Positions 1 to 11,214 of a stretch of 64,000 nucleotides of DNA are shown here, piece after piece. The notes under the pieces were generated by a model. The model was not told where the DNA came from. It did no database searches and saw only the letters and a list, made by a program, of their open reading frames with translations. Position 1 is the stretch's first letter, and each line of letters starts with the position of its first letter. The position numbers were made by a program, and so were the translations under genes. The stretch is from Plantago major (lineage: Eukaryota; Streptophyta; Magnoliopsida; Lamiales; Plantaginaceae): NCBI GenBank assembly GCA_026545765.1, contig CM048844.1:1178001-1242000 (forward strand), written 5' to 3'.

Positions 1-26
1 TAATTGAATTTGGGACAGAAGGAGTA

Positions 27-2380
27 TTTTATATCGAGTCCTCTAACCGCACACAACTCGTAAAATTATTATTTTATAAACATAATTTTACATGTTATTG
101 TGATCTTTTTTTTTTGCACTACACCTTCATCATAGAACATCATTAGTCCTTTATAGTTCAATAATTACTATGGATCAAAAATAATTACACATGGGTCCAA
201 AATGTACATTTTAGGCTAAGTAAATGTACATTTTAGGCTAAGTTTTTAATTGTTATTTGTTTTGAAATATGAGTTAAAATTAACATAAAGTTTTTTTATA
301 TTTAATTTCAAGCGTATCAATTTATTATTTCTACAAATAAAATGTGATTTACATGGTCTAAAAAAAGTGGTTTATTGAGTTTATACGATGCGTTTATCTA
401 AAAGGAGAGTACCAGCCTATTTGGCATACATTTAAAACCGACTATTCATACATTAAAATGTTTTAGGATATTTGTTTTGTATCTTCTCTGACAACCGACT
501 TAGAATATTGGATGTATCGTATTCAATCTAGTGTGTTATGAACTCAAATGTGATAAACAATTTCATATTACAAACATAAAGAAAATCATTGATCAAATTT
601 ACTTACGATAAATATTTGCATGTACAAATATGTAGTACAACTCCTTGAATTCCATTATTGCGGATGACGAAATCAAACTACCTCTACAGAGGTTCTTTCA
701 TATGACTACAAATAATGACAGAATTAACTCACTCAAATACATTTCATCAAATAGCACACACTCAACCAAACCAAACAAAAGCACAAACTAACGCACCTAA
801 TGGCAGGTTCAGCAGATAACTAACACACGGGAGATTGCTTCCCTATAAGAAGAGTTATAAGACATCAGAATCAAGAGACCACATAATTGACAAAGCAAAT
901 GTTCCAGTACACTCACTTGGTCCATAAGACGATACTTGCTTTTTGTGTAAATCTTGAAATTTGCATGCTCCTTGGAAGGGATAATAGAATTCCATAGGAA
1001 GATCGATTCTGAAATTCTTGAGTCTCGTACTCTGCGGCTCAAAATACAAACACCTGCTTTGTATTCCATGTAAACAAATGACTCCAGATTCCCCGAAAAA
1101 TTCAATTTCAGGGTGACATCATCATCACCATTGGACCTTTTCTTGAAAGTATTGATCTTCAAAACTTGAACTTGGCGGTAGGAGATTGGGTATGAAGGTT
1201 GTTAGATATAGACACCAATGCGCAAATAATCGAAAGAATGTTGATCGAGCGTGACCACAAGCATTCGTTTACGTAAAGGTTGAGTGCATTTTCAGCGATT
1301 GTGTGAAAGATTACGGCAACATTTTGCTATGCTCGTGGATTCTTCTCTGTGATTCTTTGCGCTATGAGATGTCTCTAGTATAAGAAGAATTATGCGGTCG
1401 TTATTTTTTGGTCTTAATATTATGTTAGGACGATCTTTTCTTAATTTAGCATATATTTTTGTGGCATGATTTAGTTGCAAAACACAATTTGGAAGTTTTA
1501 CATATTTACCAAATAATAAATTGTGCAAACTGTCGAATTTAATGGTTGGAATCTTAAACCCAATAATGATTACCTTGATATGAAGATTTTTTCTATATAA
1601 AATGCATGTATTTAGGTGTGAATGGAGGAATTTACTAAAATAATGATATTATCAAAATAATGATTCACCTTTACTATATATAGCTTTATCATGCCAAACA
1701 ATCAGGACATACATGCATCGAAATAGAGTAGTCAAAAGATCAAAATGGATTCTTACCATCTATGTATTTATTTTAGAATTATTTATACAAACAAATGCAA
1801 ATAAATGAAAGAAAAGATCTCATTCAATCTTGATAAAAGTGCTATACAAATGATTGAGAATAAAAATTGGGATTTTAATAATATATAGATTTATTACTTT
1901 TTATATCTATATAAACCATATTTTACACAAACATCTTAAAATTTGTGTAAAAAGAAAATGGAAAGAGATTTGTGGAATGGAGGGAGTATTTGTTTGTCTT
2001 TTATCATGATGTAATTTTTTTGTTTCCTTTCATATTTAAATATGTGATGAATTTGGTGTAAAAAAATTGATGTGACCCGACCCGAACCGTCATAACTTAA
2101 CGAACTAAATTACATATTGTGTTCATTATTATTATCTTGCCACTTTTAAATCCTGGCTGTACCAATCCAATTGAACAAATCCAACAGGTAAGAGAAAAGA
2201 TCATGGTCTCTGCTTAGCTTTTCAGGAAGCAGAATACAGAAAGTTCTTATATTTAACACCCCCTTAATGAGTCTGATCTAAAGAAAACTTTTGCAGGTTG
2301 GTTCTGGTAGGCCTCTCTCACCAAAGACAAAAGCGCAATGCAAACTCGACTCTCACCTTTCCGGGCCTAAAGCAATTTAA
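27..2380. other. AT-rich intergenic stretch, no gene recognised
   Basis: No recognisable gene is seen. The reverse strand at 1,162-809 has a short open frame whose first ~90 residues end at a good splice donor (AA|GTGAGT near 916). The copies differ inside it at 1,005-1,045, and I know no family for it; it could be a stray exon. A short Stowaway-like end (GGAGGGAGTA) lies near 1,980. Equivalent stretches are 25,755-28,130 and 51,393-53,769. Confidence 0.5.
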
Positions 2381-3441
2381 ATAACAGGAAAGGACAAACC
2401 AGGCCTATTGTCGGAGATATCAAGCTGATCTCCATTGCAATGTAGTTGAAGCACATGCTTGGAGCTATAACGCACGTCTAGCCTGCGTTGCTTACATTTC
2501 TGAGCAATCGGCAAACACTCCAATGGACGAAAATAGGCTCCATGCAATTGAACTACTATACTCCGAGCCACTACTTCCAGAGAAGAGAACTCTAACCATC
2601 ATGAAGTGAAAACTGCTGGCCTTCTTGAGGGCAAATTAGCCACGATGACTGATGTAGAGCGTCGCATGCATCAGCTCATGCTTTCCATAAGGGACTTTGA
2701 TAGGTCAACTGGGCCTTCTATGACATGGAGATTGGATAGCAAGGACAAGGAGAGAAAGGCTAGCATCTTCATTGAGAGAAGGGATATTCGATTGTTTGTA
2801 TCAATGCAAAGACCGGAAGAGGCTTATGTTCGACATTGTTTGCACGCTTACTGATATGCAATATGTGATTTTTCATGCTTCTGTTGACTCTCGTGGAGGC
2901 TATGCCTATCAAGTGAGCATATATATCTTCTTTTTACCCTTTTCATCTGTTAAGCAAGTTGTTTCTTTGTTGTAGGAGTATTTTATAAGGCATGTCAATG
3001 GCTGTGTGTTGAGCACTGATAGTGAGAAAGAGCGAGTCGTAAATGTTTGGAGGCTGCGATTGAGCATGAGGTTTTGTCTTGGTATGTTCTTACTAGACAC
3101 ACACCTACACATATATGCACACAATTTGTATTAATCCTTCGGCTTTGACAGGGAGTTAGGTTAGAACTGTGTGCACTCAACCGGGTGGGGCGGGTTCTAA
3201 GGGAAAATGGGCTAGCAGTAGCAAGAGCAGACACATAACACAAGGAGAGAAGTCGGTGCATGCTTTCTATGTGAGAGACATGTCAGGAAACAATGTGAAC
3301 ATGGATTTCGTCAAGCCAATGAAGACGGAGACCTATAGTGGTGATAAAAGATACCACAAACATTCGGCCAACATCACCTGGAAAGCAGAGGTTCTCCATT
3401 GGGACATGTTGAGACTTGAGATCTGTTTTCGGCATCTCTAA
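2381..3441 (+). pseudogene. ACT-domain-repeat (ACR-type) protein, degenerate, copy 1
   Basis: ACR proteins carry four or so ACT domains and are thought to be regulatory, amino-acid-sensing proteins. The conceptual reading shows parts of two or three of these domains. TGKDKPGLLSEIS (2,384 on), then in another frame ADLHCNVVEAHAW, then VERRMHQLMLS, then CKDRKRLMFDIVCTLTDMQY. After an intron with GT/AG borders (2,911-2,975) come EYFIRHVNGCVLSTDSEKE and, later, LRENGLAVARADTATQGEKS (the last as read in copies 2 and 3). Frame breaks fall near 2,423, 2,600, 2,800 and 3,032 (one A short), a short deletion removes the usual GLLSDVT segment, and a copy-1-only change is present at 3,232-3,240. The N-terminal third is absent and the last ~35 residues do not fit the family. 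I read it as a pseudogene, although some indels could be consensus errors. Confidence 0.82.
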
Positions 3442-3614
3442 ATAGCCGCCTAGCTAGCCAGTGTGTACATAAATAATCGCCCTTCGAATGTACATACATG
3501 TGTAATGGCTAATATTTTCCGTTTTGATCACAAAAAGAATCGTATTGTATCACAAGTCTAATTAATGCCTGACTGCTGACAAAGTTGTATAAGTAGGATA
3601 TAATCTTAACCTAT
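3442..3614. other. Short spacer between converging pseudogenes
   Basis: This AT-rich segment follows the last ACR-like stop and precedes, on the other strand, the end of the exostosin pseudogene. The two genes converge here. No terminator or other feature is evident. Confidence 0.4.
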
Positions 3615-4943
3615 CTATGTATGTTCGTTCATCTGGTCACTAAAATTTACAATACTGAGATTTATTCTTCTAAGCCATAAAGAATGCAAAATCATATGAA
3701 ACGCGTTGAATCTCTTGGCCGGTTGGCTCATTGTCCAGTGCTCTGCCTTCCTTCAGCCTCAAGTACTCATCTTCTGTAACAGCTAGCCTTCAGTATCTCC
3801 TTCACTTCAGTCTAGGTATATCAGTAACATTTACACGTAAGGAGATCGCATCCCAGTTTAAAACGTCACTTGGAGGCAAAACATAGTCAACAGACAGTAT
3901 TAATAGATAGCCTCTGAGATTCTAGGACTAGCCACTTCATATCCACTGGGACACAAGCAAAACTTGGAATTTAACATATAGTCTAAGTAACCTGCTTGAT
4001 CCGTTTTTAGGTAATCGTATATCTTTACCCTTCCAGTGTTTCAGCAGAATCGGCCTGACAGGACCGTGATTTCCACCACCAGCGAAAAACGCAAGATAGT
4101 CCCTGGAAATGTTAGATGGCGGAGAATGCAGCTTGGGATGTACTTCTCTGCTGATAAGATGGATTTCTGGCACAGTCTCATCTTTTAGTGGATCAAATCC
4201 TTCAGAAAAATTGGCGTTGCACAACCCTCTGATCGATGTGTTGTCCACTTGATACCAGAGGCCCCTATAACAATCAAATCAATGCAGAATTTTGTCACTG
4301 AAGGCTAAAAAAGAAATTGTTTACAGTTGTGAAAAGCACTAGTCCAATGTAATCTGCTCACCCAGTCATGGCAAGCAAGCATGAAATGGTCAGCTTCTTG
4401 ACTCATATTCCAGAACGGGTGCCTGGTTGAGATGAGACCAATGTAATCTGATCTGAACTTCCTGAGTGGGGTGGCATCACCTTGAGTTGGGAACATAGAC
4501 AGGCGTACGCAACCAACTTTACTACACTAAACAACATAAAGAAGAGACCAGAAGTCCTGAATGTGTAATTCTTCCCATATTCAATCTCATTCATGAGTCG
4601 GGCCTTCAACGCTTTTGGACGGTCCATTGTGCATAAGTGGCGGTTCGCCTTCTTTATACACGTAAATCTTGAATCTTCGTTCCATCTTAATATGTAGCTC
4701 CCATGCATAGAGTTTTCGGTTAAAGCAGGACGAGTATCTGACAGTTATGACATCAACCGCAGAAACCTGAAGTTCTAGACCCAGTAAAATGGCCTCTTTA
4801 GCTACACTTGGATCCTTTATGCCTGCATAAAACCTCCTTTTCCAAGCAAGTACACGTCCATGTTCGTCTCGCGCAACCACCCCCGAACTTGCTCCATTAT
4901 TCGCAGAACTAACACCAGATGTAGAAACGTAACAGCTCTGCAT
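3615..4943 (-). pseudogene. GT47 exostosin-family glycosyltransferase, degenerate, with RNase H-like N-terminal fragment, copy 1
   Basis: GT47 exostosin-like proteins are Golgi type II membrane glycosyltransferases of wall polysaccharide synthesis. Reading the reverse strand gives FKIYVYKEGEPPLMHNGP (from ~4,680), NEIEYGKNYTFRT, ISTRHPFWNMSQEADHFML and ACHDW, then a donor GTGAGC near 4,360. After an intron come [29 protein letters not shown], and in another frame [16 protein letters not shown] (near 3,930). The last stretch, RFNAFHMILHSLWLRR, lies near 3,690-3,660. These follow the family order. Frame breaks occur near 4,605 (one extra C), 3,990, 3,880 and 3,800, and the segment around YAGC.PVL is missing. 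Upstream, within the same frame, residues 15-60 of the 4,943 ORF (GVVARDEHGRVLAW) look like the plant RNase H-like domain found in LINE-derived proteins. No signal-anchor is visible. Confidence 0.85.
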
Positions 4944-6112
4944 GTTAGTGGGGATGTTACATCTTCACATTTAAGTGGAACAATCTGGAAAGTAAAAAGA
5001 TTAATATTCGACCATATTTGCTTGGAATTTTTCAGTTCAAATGTTTCTCCCCCCTGCGCGCGTAGGAGGTTTGCCATAACCACAACACACACTTGTGACC
5101 ATGAGTAAACACAAGCATACCTTTATACTACTCTTTCCTTCCATATGTTTCCAATGTGGGACAATTGCAAAAAGCAAGTCTCAACTAGCTTACTTTGAGC
5201 CAATTTATCATTCACACCTAAATTGGTTATCTCCGTATCTTATACCGTTTGAAGCTTGCATCCCACTTAGCGAACTAAAGAACCATAAACCGAGTGGTGG
5301 AACTTAGATAATTAATTGCTCAAAGTTACCCACTTAACACATTATAACACATAACAATTTTGGCTTTCTCTTGGTTGCCTCTTGCAACCACACTTAGTTG
5401 CCTCTTGCAACCAATTCCCCAACAAACAAAAACACTGTAATACACACCTTCTACTCAAATGACACGTACGAAACTACAATGAATGTTCAGGGATGTTACC
5501 TACTTGGTATCAAAAGAAACTACAGATAAACTAGGCCTTCATTTACTCATTGCAACCAAAATGATCGGCAGTTTTTGCAGAATAAAACTTCACGGCACCC
5601 ATATCCAATCAAACAAGTACCCATATCCAAAATTTTGTGCTCGTTACATGAAATTCATATATGTATGTTTGGCATAGAAAATTAAGATAACTCAATTCCA
5701 GTGACATGAATATGTACGAATACTAATGTTATCTTTAAATCTTTAATAAAATTCAATCAATCCGAGAAATTCCCAAGTCCAACGATGATCTACATGAATA
5801 TGTTATTTCTCGGAACCATAAAATTGAGAGTAGAACAAGCTACGCGTGATGTGCTTGTCGACGAAATAAAATAATTAAACAAAGACCAGTGAGTAAGCGA
5901 CCAAAGCAAACAAGAATCGAGTCAATGAACCGCGGACAACAAATTTATGTATGTCATCAAAGTAAATTTTGTTACATAATTAAGTTAGTTCAACTCGGTA
6001 ACTTATTATCACGATCAAGATTAGTCACGAACTAGCGGGGCCTCGAGATCAGCGGTAGAATCCTCCATTGCGATTACACGAGGAAGATTTGGCGACAAAA
6101 TTATTACACTAG
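4944..6112. other. Non-coding stretch between GT47 pseudogene and SWEET gene
   Basis: No gene is recognised. The reverse frame at 5,092-4,817 continues beyond the RNase H-like fragment without a recognisable domain. A small inverted motif pair (GGTTGCCTCTTGCAACC, twice, at about 5,370-5,425) could fold into hairpins. The rest is AT-rich. Equivalent stretches are 30,688-31,869 and 56,328-57,508. Confidence 0.45.
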
Positions 6113-6138
6113 CTAGATGGTGTTACAAGTTGAACGTC

Positions 6139-7610
6139 TCAAATTTGAAGGTCTATGAAAGATTCGAAAGAAGAACATGACAAGTAAACACCTGAACTTC
6201 GAAATGTCACCAGAAGGATACAAGATACAAGGAGCATGACGATTTCCAATATTATGCCACCTCCGTGAGCAATCTGTGGAACAAGTGAAAGGGTAAAGCA
6301 CAAAACGAAACAAGGGACAGTCACAAATTGTTGCAGTTACAATGGTGTGAAACCAATGTGTACTTACAGCGAGGTAAACATCGTAGGTAGGGCTATAAAG
6401 ATATGCATATGCAAACCACGCGACAGCATTCAAGAAATACATTGTGCATAATCCAAACGGCAAGTATTGTGTGGTTCGCGTCTTGCATGCGTTTATCTGG
6501 AAATCAATAAAATATATATAAGTTTGTATCAATACAAGGGAAAAGATGAGTGTATATTGGGTAACAAGCGAAAATCAGACTTAAGAGAGATTTAACATCA
6601 GTGTATATTGGGTAAACAAGCAGCAGATTTAAGAGAGATTGAAGAGGTTAGATTCTTACTATTGAAGGTATCGGAGAAGCATACATAAAAATTCCAACTG
6701 TAGCAGCAGCAGACCCAGTAATATGTGGATGATCTAGGACGGGAGCCCAAAAAGTAAAAGGATTCGCAAATACAATATACATCAAAAATATAAACTCTGG
6801 TACCACGGCTGTCAATTCGATAACCACCTGATCATGCAGTGCAAGTAGCAAAAGTTATAGTACTTTGTTAGATAAGATAATAATACTGACACATAAACAG
6901 AGTATATGACAATGAGTTAATTACCGCGTGATGAAATATAGTTGTATTAGCCCTGAAAGCCAACAAGTAATAGGTCTGAACCATAAAGCAACCGTGATTG
7001 AGAAGCACGACCAATATATTCTGGAATGTGAAGGATCCCTTAACTGGTTCACTCATACCATAAAACATCCATACGAAGCATGCCAGCTGAGTAAAAGCAT
7101 ATGGGTAGGGCTGTAGATCTTTAGTTGACTTCTCCCTTAATATTTTCAAATGATTTGGTCTGTGATTAAATTTAACCAAGGAAAGAAAAGAAAAAGAAAA
7201 TCAGATCAAATCATAGCTAGCTATAGTGAGTTTGAGGAGTAAGAAATTTGTTTAATGAACATAACATACATACATACATACATACATACATAATTAAGAG
7301 TAGGTAGGGAGTAGAAATTACTCACATTCGATACATACATACATACATACATACATAATGAAGAGTAGGTAGGGTAGAGGCAGGGAGTAGAAATTACTCA
7401 CATTGGATACAGAATTAGCAGAGCAATTGACATAGCGGAAGCTACGTACATACATAAAAATACAAAAGAAGAGGAATTAACAACGTAACTACAATAAGGA
7501 AGAAACACAAGACAACACAGTAGTAGTACTATAATGTAAGTTTAGGAAAGGCAAAAACCTGTAATGCCCAACACTAGGTCTGGTGTTCCTAAAAAGTGAA
7601 AATTCTTCAT
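6139..7610 (-). CDS. SWEET bidirectional sugar transporter, six exons, intact in copy 1
   Basis: The protein is a plasma- or vacuolar-membrane uniporter of the SWEET/MtN3 family. Exons on the reverse strand are 7,610-7,559, 7,441-7,402, 7,159-6,925, 6,827-6,660, 6,496-6,368 and 6,273-6,139. All introns have GT/AG borders and the exons join in phase to 252 residues, a normal family length. The start MKNFHFLGTPDLVLGI lies in the usual tiny first exon, followed by the usual very small second exon. MtN3 repeat 1 spans about residues 11-100 (REKSTKDLQPYPY at 39-51, Asn85 in VVLLNHG). Repeat 2 spans about 150-230 (GIFMYASPIPS at 155-164, TTQYLPF at 173-179). The proline positions expected of the family (P30, P48 or P50, P161, P178) are present. 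The normally conserved second Asn (PNGLG) is replaced by His211 in AHGGG. The C-terminal tail is short (~20 residues). Possible 5' untranslated exons lie at about 7,700-7,960 with GTAAGT donors. The exact subfamily cannot be told. Confidence 0.88.
7263..7411. repeat. Duplicated exon-2 splice region with (CATA)n tracts in SWEET intron, copy 1
   Basis: Two blocks, 7,292-7,334 and 7,357-7,411, share AAGAGTAGGTAGGG and AGTAGAAATTACTCACATT. Each is preceded by a (CATA)n microsatellite. The right block carries the real exon-2 donor; the left is a decoy copy with one mismatch (TTCG for TTGG). Copies 2 and 3 keep both blocks but have a shorter first (CATA)n. Confidence 0.8.
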
Positions 7611-7989
7611 TCTGAGCAATTTTGATCTGAAAAAAATATGATACATGGTTAAAACCGATGGAAACGAAACTTACCAATGCGAAAGCATTGATCTTTAAAT
7701 TATAAAAGCAAAAGCAAGAAGAAGCATACATAAACTTTGATAATGATTTGTGGTGATCAGAAGGCTAAGGAAACTTACGGGATGTTTCTCGGCGATATTT
7801 GCAGAGCAAAATTGGGGCTTTACTCGCCCGAATTTGTTTTACCTTTCGCGAGCACAACTGGGATCAGATCAATCGATTTGCTAGGTTTACCTTGGAGGAA
7901 AATTGGGGTCAGACGCGCGTTGGAGGAGAATTGGGGGCTCTGATTTAATTATTTTACTTTCTGAAAGAGTATTGGCTTAATTAAAAACC

Positions 7990-8532
7990 GTAATTTGGAA
8001 TCCTGATAACTTAAGAGTGTTTCTGGAGAGTTCATTATGTGATAGTCTTGAGAGTCCATGCCAAATATAGAAAAAGACGTCGGCAATTAGACAACAACAG
8101 TTGGCAGGATCCATTTGCATCAAGACTCACGGATATTTAACCCGTTTTCTACCAAACCGGGTCCACTAATTGTTGAATTTTGACATATAATTATCAAATT
8201 TTATTTAAAACAAATAAAATTTAAAAAAAAACTTAAAACATATATAGAAATCAATTTCATTAATCAACAAATAAATTTTTATACTGTCATACAAACTAAA
8301 TTCTTCATTACAAAGAAAAAAACTACATTTTAACAAAAGTCAGCAATAAAAATACAAATAAGCAATTACAGTACAATCTCTAGGCTTCTGGAAATATTTC
8401 TTCTTCTTTTGTCCACCAAGTATTTCTTCTTCTCTTTTCACCAACTTGACTACAATCTATGAACTTCTGGAAATCAATGATCATATCTGCAATATAAATC
8501 AAAAGTCAGCAACAAAAATACAAAAGTTAGCA
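7990..8532. other. AT-rich stretch upstream of the SWEET gene
   Basis: This holds what should be the promoter side of the SWEET gene if transcription starts near 7,960. The sequence is strongly AT-rich with A/T runs and no confident TATA box or other element. The open frame 8,446-8,859 is AT-rich low-complexity sequence with no domain and overlaps a MITE, so it is not called. Confidence 0.4.
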
Positions 8533-8972
8533 ATTTACACACAAAAATTAACAAAAATGCGATACTATTCAAAACACAAAACTCAACAATATACATACAA
8601 AAATCCAACCTATTTACACCTATTAGCAAAATTCCAACATGTTAGTCCTAGTGCTAGAATTAGTACTTCCTCTCAATTTTTAATAATTGTCGTTTTAGTT
8701 TTTTCACTATTTGAAAAATATTTATCGTTTTACATTTTTCAAGAAAGACTTTTATATCATAATTATTGTGTGTTGTTGAATTTCATGTCATTTAGAGATA
8801 TTGTACTGGTTCAAGTATCACAGTTATATGTAATTAATGTTGTATTTTATAAAAATTAATAATAAATTGAATTGGGTGTATTAAAATGTATAAAACCTCT
8901 AAGACGACAATTAAAAATAGGAGGGAGTAGTACTTTATTTTTTTTTAGCCAATACCAAGAACTTGAGGAGTA
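8533..8972. repeat. Left copy of ~435-bp direct repeat flanking the LINE block, copy 1
   Basis: It begins ATTTACACACAAAAATTAAC and ends ACTTGAGGAGTA. The same sequence recurs at 11,215-11,645 with a few small indels. The pair encloses 2.24 kb with the LINE. Copy 3 has only one such repeat (59,921-60,360) whose left flank matches this one and whose right flank matches the other. Confidence 0.9.
8661..8938. mobile_element. Stowaway-like MITE inside the direct repeat, copy 1
   Basis: The left end (TACTTCCTCTCAATTTTTAA) and the reverse complement of the right end (TACTCCCTCCTATTTTTAA) are imperfect inverted repeats, with TA at the borders, about 275 bp apart. The inside is AT-rich and non-coding. 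This fits Stowaway/Tc1-mariner MITEs, which are moved by another element's transposase. Further copies lie at about 11,340-11,610, 34,400-34,671, 37,050-37,322 and 60,050-60,325. Confidence 0.65.
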
Positions 8973-9020
8973 CTTACATAGGGTGTTACTCATGATGGAG
9001 TACTTACATAGGGTGTTACT

Positions 9021-10486
9021 TAAAGTCAAGCTTGTCCCGGACATTAATTTCCATCCTAAGTGTGAGAGATTGGATATTGTGAATCTGTGCTTTGCTGACG
9101 ACCTTCTACTTTTTGTTAGAGGGGACCCTACATCAATTTCGATTCTTATGGCTCAGTTTGATAGCTTCTCTCGTGCAACAGGACTTAATGTGAATCATAG
9201 CAAGTGCCGAATTTATTGTGGAGGAGTCAACCGTGCCTGCCTTAACCGTTTGCTCACGATTACAGGTTTTGGGGAAGGGCAGCTGCCAGTGAAATACCTC
9301 GGTGTGCCTCTAACCACCAGGAAACTGACTATTCGACTCTGCCAACTGCTCATTGACCGCATTACGGCTAGGATCCAGCACTGGACCTTGAAACTCCTAA
9401 GCTATGCGGGTAAGATGCAATTAATCCGTAATGTGCTACAGGCAATGACGAGCTATTGGATGCAGGTTTTTCCCATGCCGAAACAAGTAATCCGCCGCAT
9501 AGAATCACTCTGTCGCTCCATCACGTGAGGGTGATGCAATTTGAAATAACAAATAGAGCACCGATTGCACGGGACAAAGTATGTGATGCTAAGAATCTTT
9601 GGGCGTCAACCTTACCTCATTGATCGAATGGAATATTTGTACGGTGGCAAAGCTGCTTTGGAATATCTGCCGGAAGGAGGATAGATTGTGGGTGAAGTGG
9701 GTACATTGCTACTATATAAAAGACAGGGAGGTGATGGATGTAGAACTCTCGGGGGATGCCTTTTGGATCTTGAAGGCTATAATGAAAAACCGATGTATGT
9801 TAAGACAATCACCAGCCTGGACAAGTATGTGGAACACTGGTCGATTTCAAAATCGAGATTTGTATGAGGAGCTGTGGGGTGTGAAAGCAGATGTACCATG
9901 GAAGAAGTGGTGGTTTGATAACAAGGTGACCCAGCTATTTTCATGCGTGGATGGGTCTACATAAGAGATTAGCTACCAAGGATAGAGTTCGTAGGTGGAA
10001 CCCGATTGTACTTTGTTTGTTCTTTACGCCTGTGGATGAGTCGATGGAACACTTGTTCTTCCAATGCCCTTTTTGCATGATTTGGACCCGTGTCTTGAGA
10101 TGGATGGGAATTGACGTGCTCCTTGCCGTGTGGGAGGAGGAGGTCGAGTGGTTATGTATGCATTGCGGAACAATGCATGGCAAAAGAAGGTCTTTGCGGT
10201 GTGCTTTCACAGTGTATATTCTATATGGATGGAGAGGAATCTTCTGTCTTTTCAAGAGAAACCGCAAATGCAAGTGGATGAGCATATAGTCGATAAAATT
10301 ATAAATAGATGTTGGCGGATAGGAGTTTACGCAAATATTGCATACTGCTCATGTTAAGATAGTCTAGAAAATTGTTTTGATTCACTTGGTTGTTTTGATT
10401 ATTTTTCGATTACCTGGATCTTCGGATCGGTTGTGTACTTAACTGTTGGAATGGAATAAAAGTATTTTCGGTTCCAAAAAAAAAAA
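9021..10486 (+). mobile_element. 5'-truncated L1-type LINE (reverse transcriptase C-terminal half), copy 1
   Basis: The frame from ~9,027 reads FHPKCERLDIVNLCFADDLLLF, the LINE reverse transcriptase active-site block (FADD). GLNVNHSKCRIYCGG, PVKYLGVPL and LSYAGKMQLIRNVLQ follow, all typical of plant L1-type elements. After frame breaks near 9,525-9,600 come WVKWVHCYYIKDREVM and ESMEHLFFQCPF, the zf-RVT region. A run of 11 A at 10,476-10,486 after AATAAA-like sequence is a probable poly(A) tail. The endonuclease and N-terminal RT are missing, as in ordinary 5'-truncated insertions. It is not functional. In copy 2 the same element is more scrambled, and copy 3 lacks it. Confidence 0.87.
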
Positions 10487-11214
10487 GGTTTATCATTGAT
10501 TTAGCTAGTGATGAATAGTGTACATAGCATTGTGGGGAGCTTTGAAAAATAACCTTTTCTTATGTGTAATATTTATGATATTTTAAAATTTCGCATGTCT
10601 AAATCACAAAATAATTTTATATATTTCTCCTGTTTCATTCTAAATTTATTCATTTTTACTTTTTTTGGTCAACAGAGTTCGACTTTGAATATAAATTAAT
10701 CTTTAACTATAAATATAAATAACAAAATTATATCATGAAAATATAGACCACAAATTTTAATAATATAATTTCGTTTAATAATTTATCATTATAGTTTAGG
10801 AGTAACTTATTAAACTCATTACTAACAGACCACTTTATGACTCCAAGTGCAAATATATTCGGAATATTTATTTTTTACTTTGGTTTTATCGTTTCTGCAT
10901 TGTAGCACAAGTATTACGTTTGGATTTGATTTCTTATTTCATGTGGTTTTAACTTGACCAAAATTCACTTCTTTTCCCATTTTCTTTCATCTCCCATTTA
11001 TTTCTAATTATATCACAATTTCTAATAAATTCTCTACTTTAACAACCTCAAAATATGTCACATCAACCTACAGCTCATTAGCTCACTCATCCTCTTTTTT
11101 ACACCTCACAAAATACAATTTGAGTCTATATAAAATGAGTTAAAGCAACACATGCTTCCCAAATACTTTATTATAAAAGCACTCAATAAATTAGTCACCA
11201 TGTAAATCCAACCT
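10487..11214. other. AT-rich stretch between LINE and right direct repeat
   Basis: No open frame or recognisable element is seen. This segment belongs to the 2.68 kb absent from copy 3. The equivalent in copy 2 is 36,199-36,921. Confidence 0.5.

Noticed and set aside
5370-5425. GGTTGCCTCTTGCAACC pair as a structured RNA or riboswitch
   Set aside because: It is a short hairpin repeat only, with no conserved core or gene context.
8446-8859. 137-residue frame upstream of the SWEET gene
   Set aside because: It overlaps a MITE and AT-rich repeat sequence, and is open in copies 1 and 3 but altered in copy 2.
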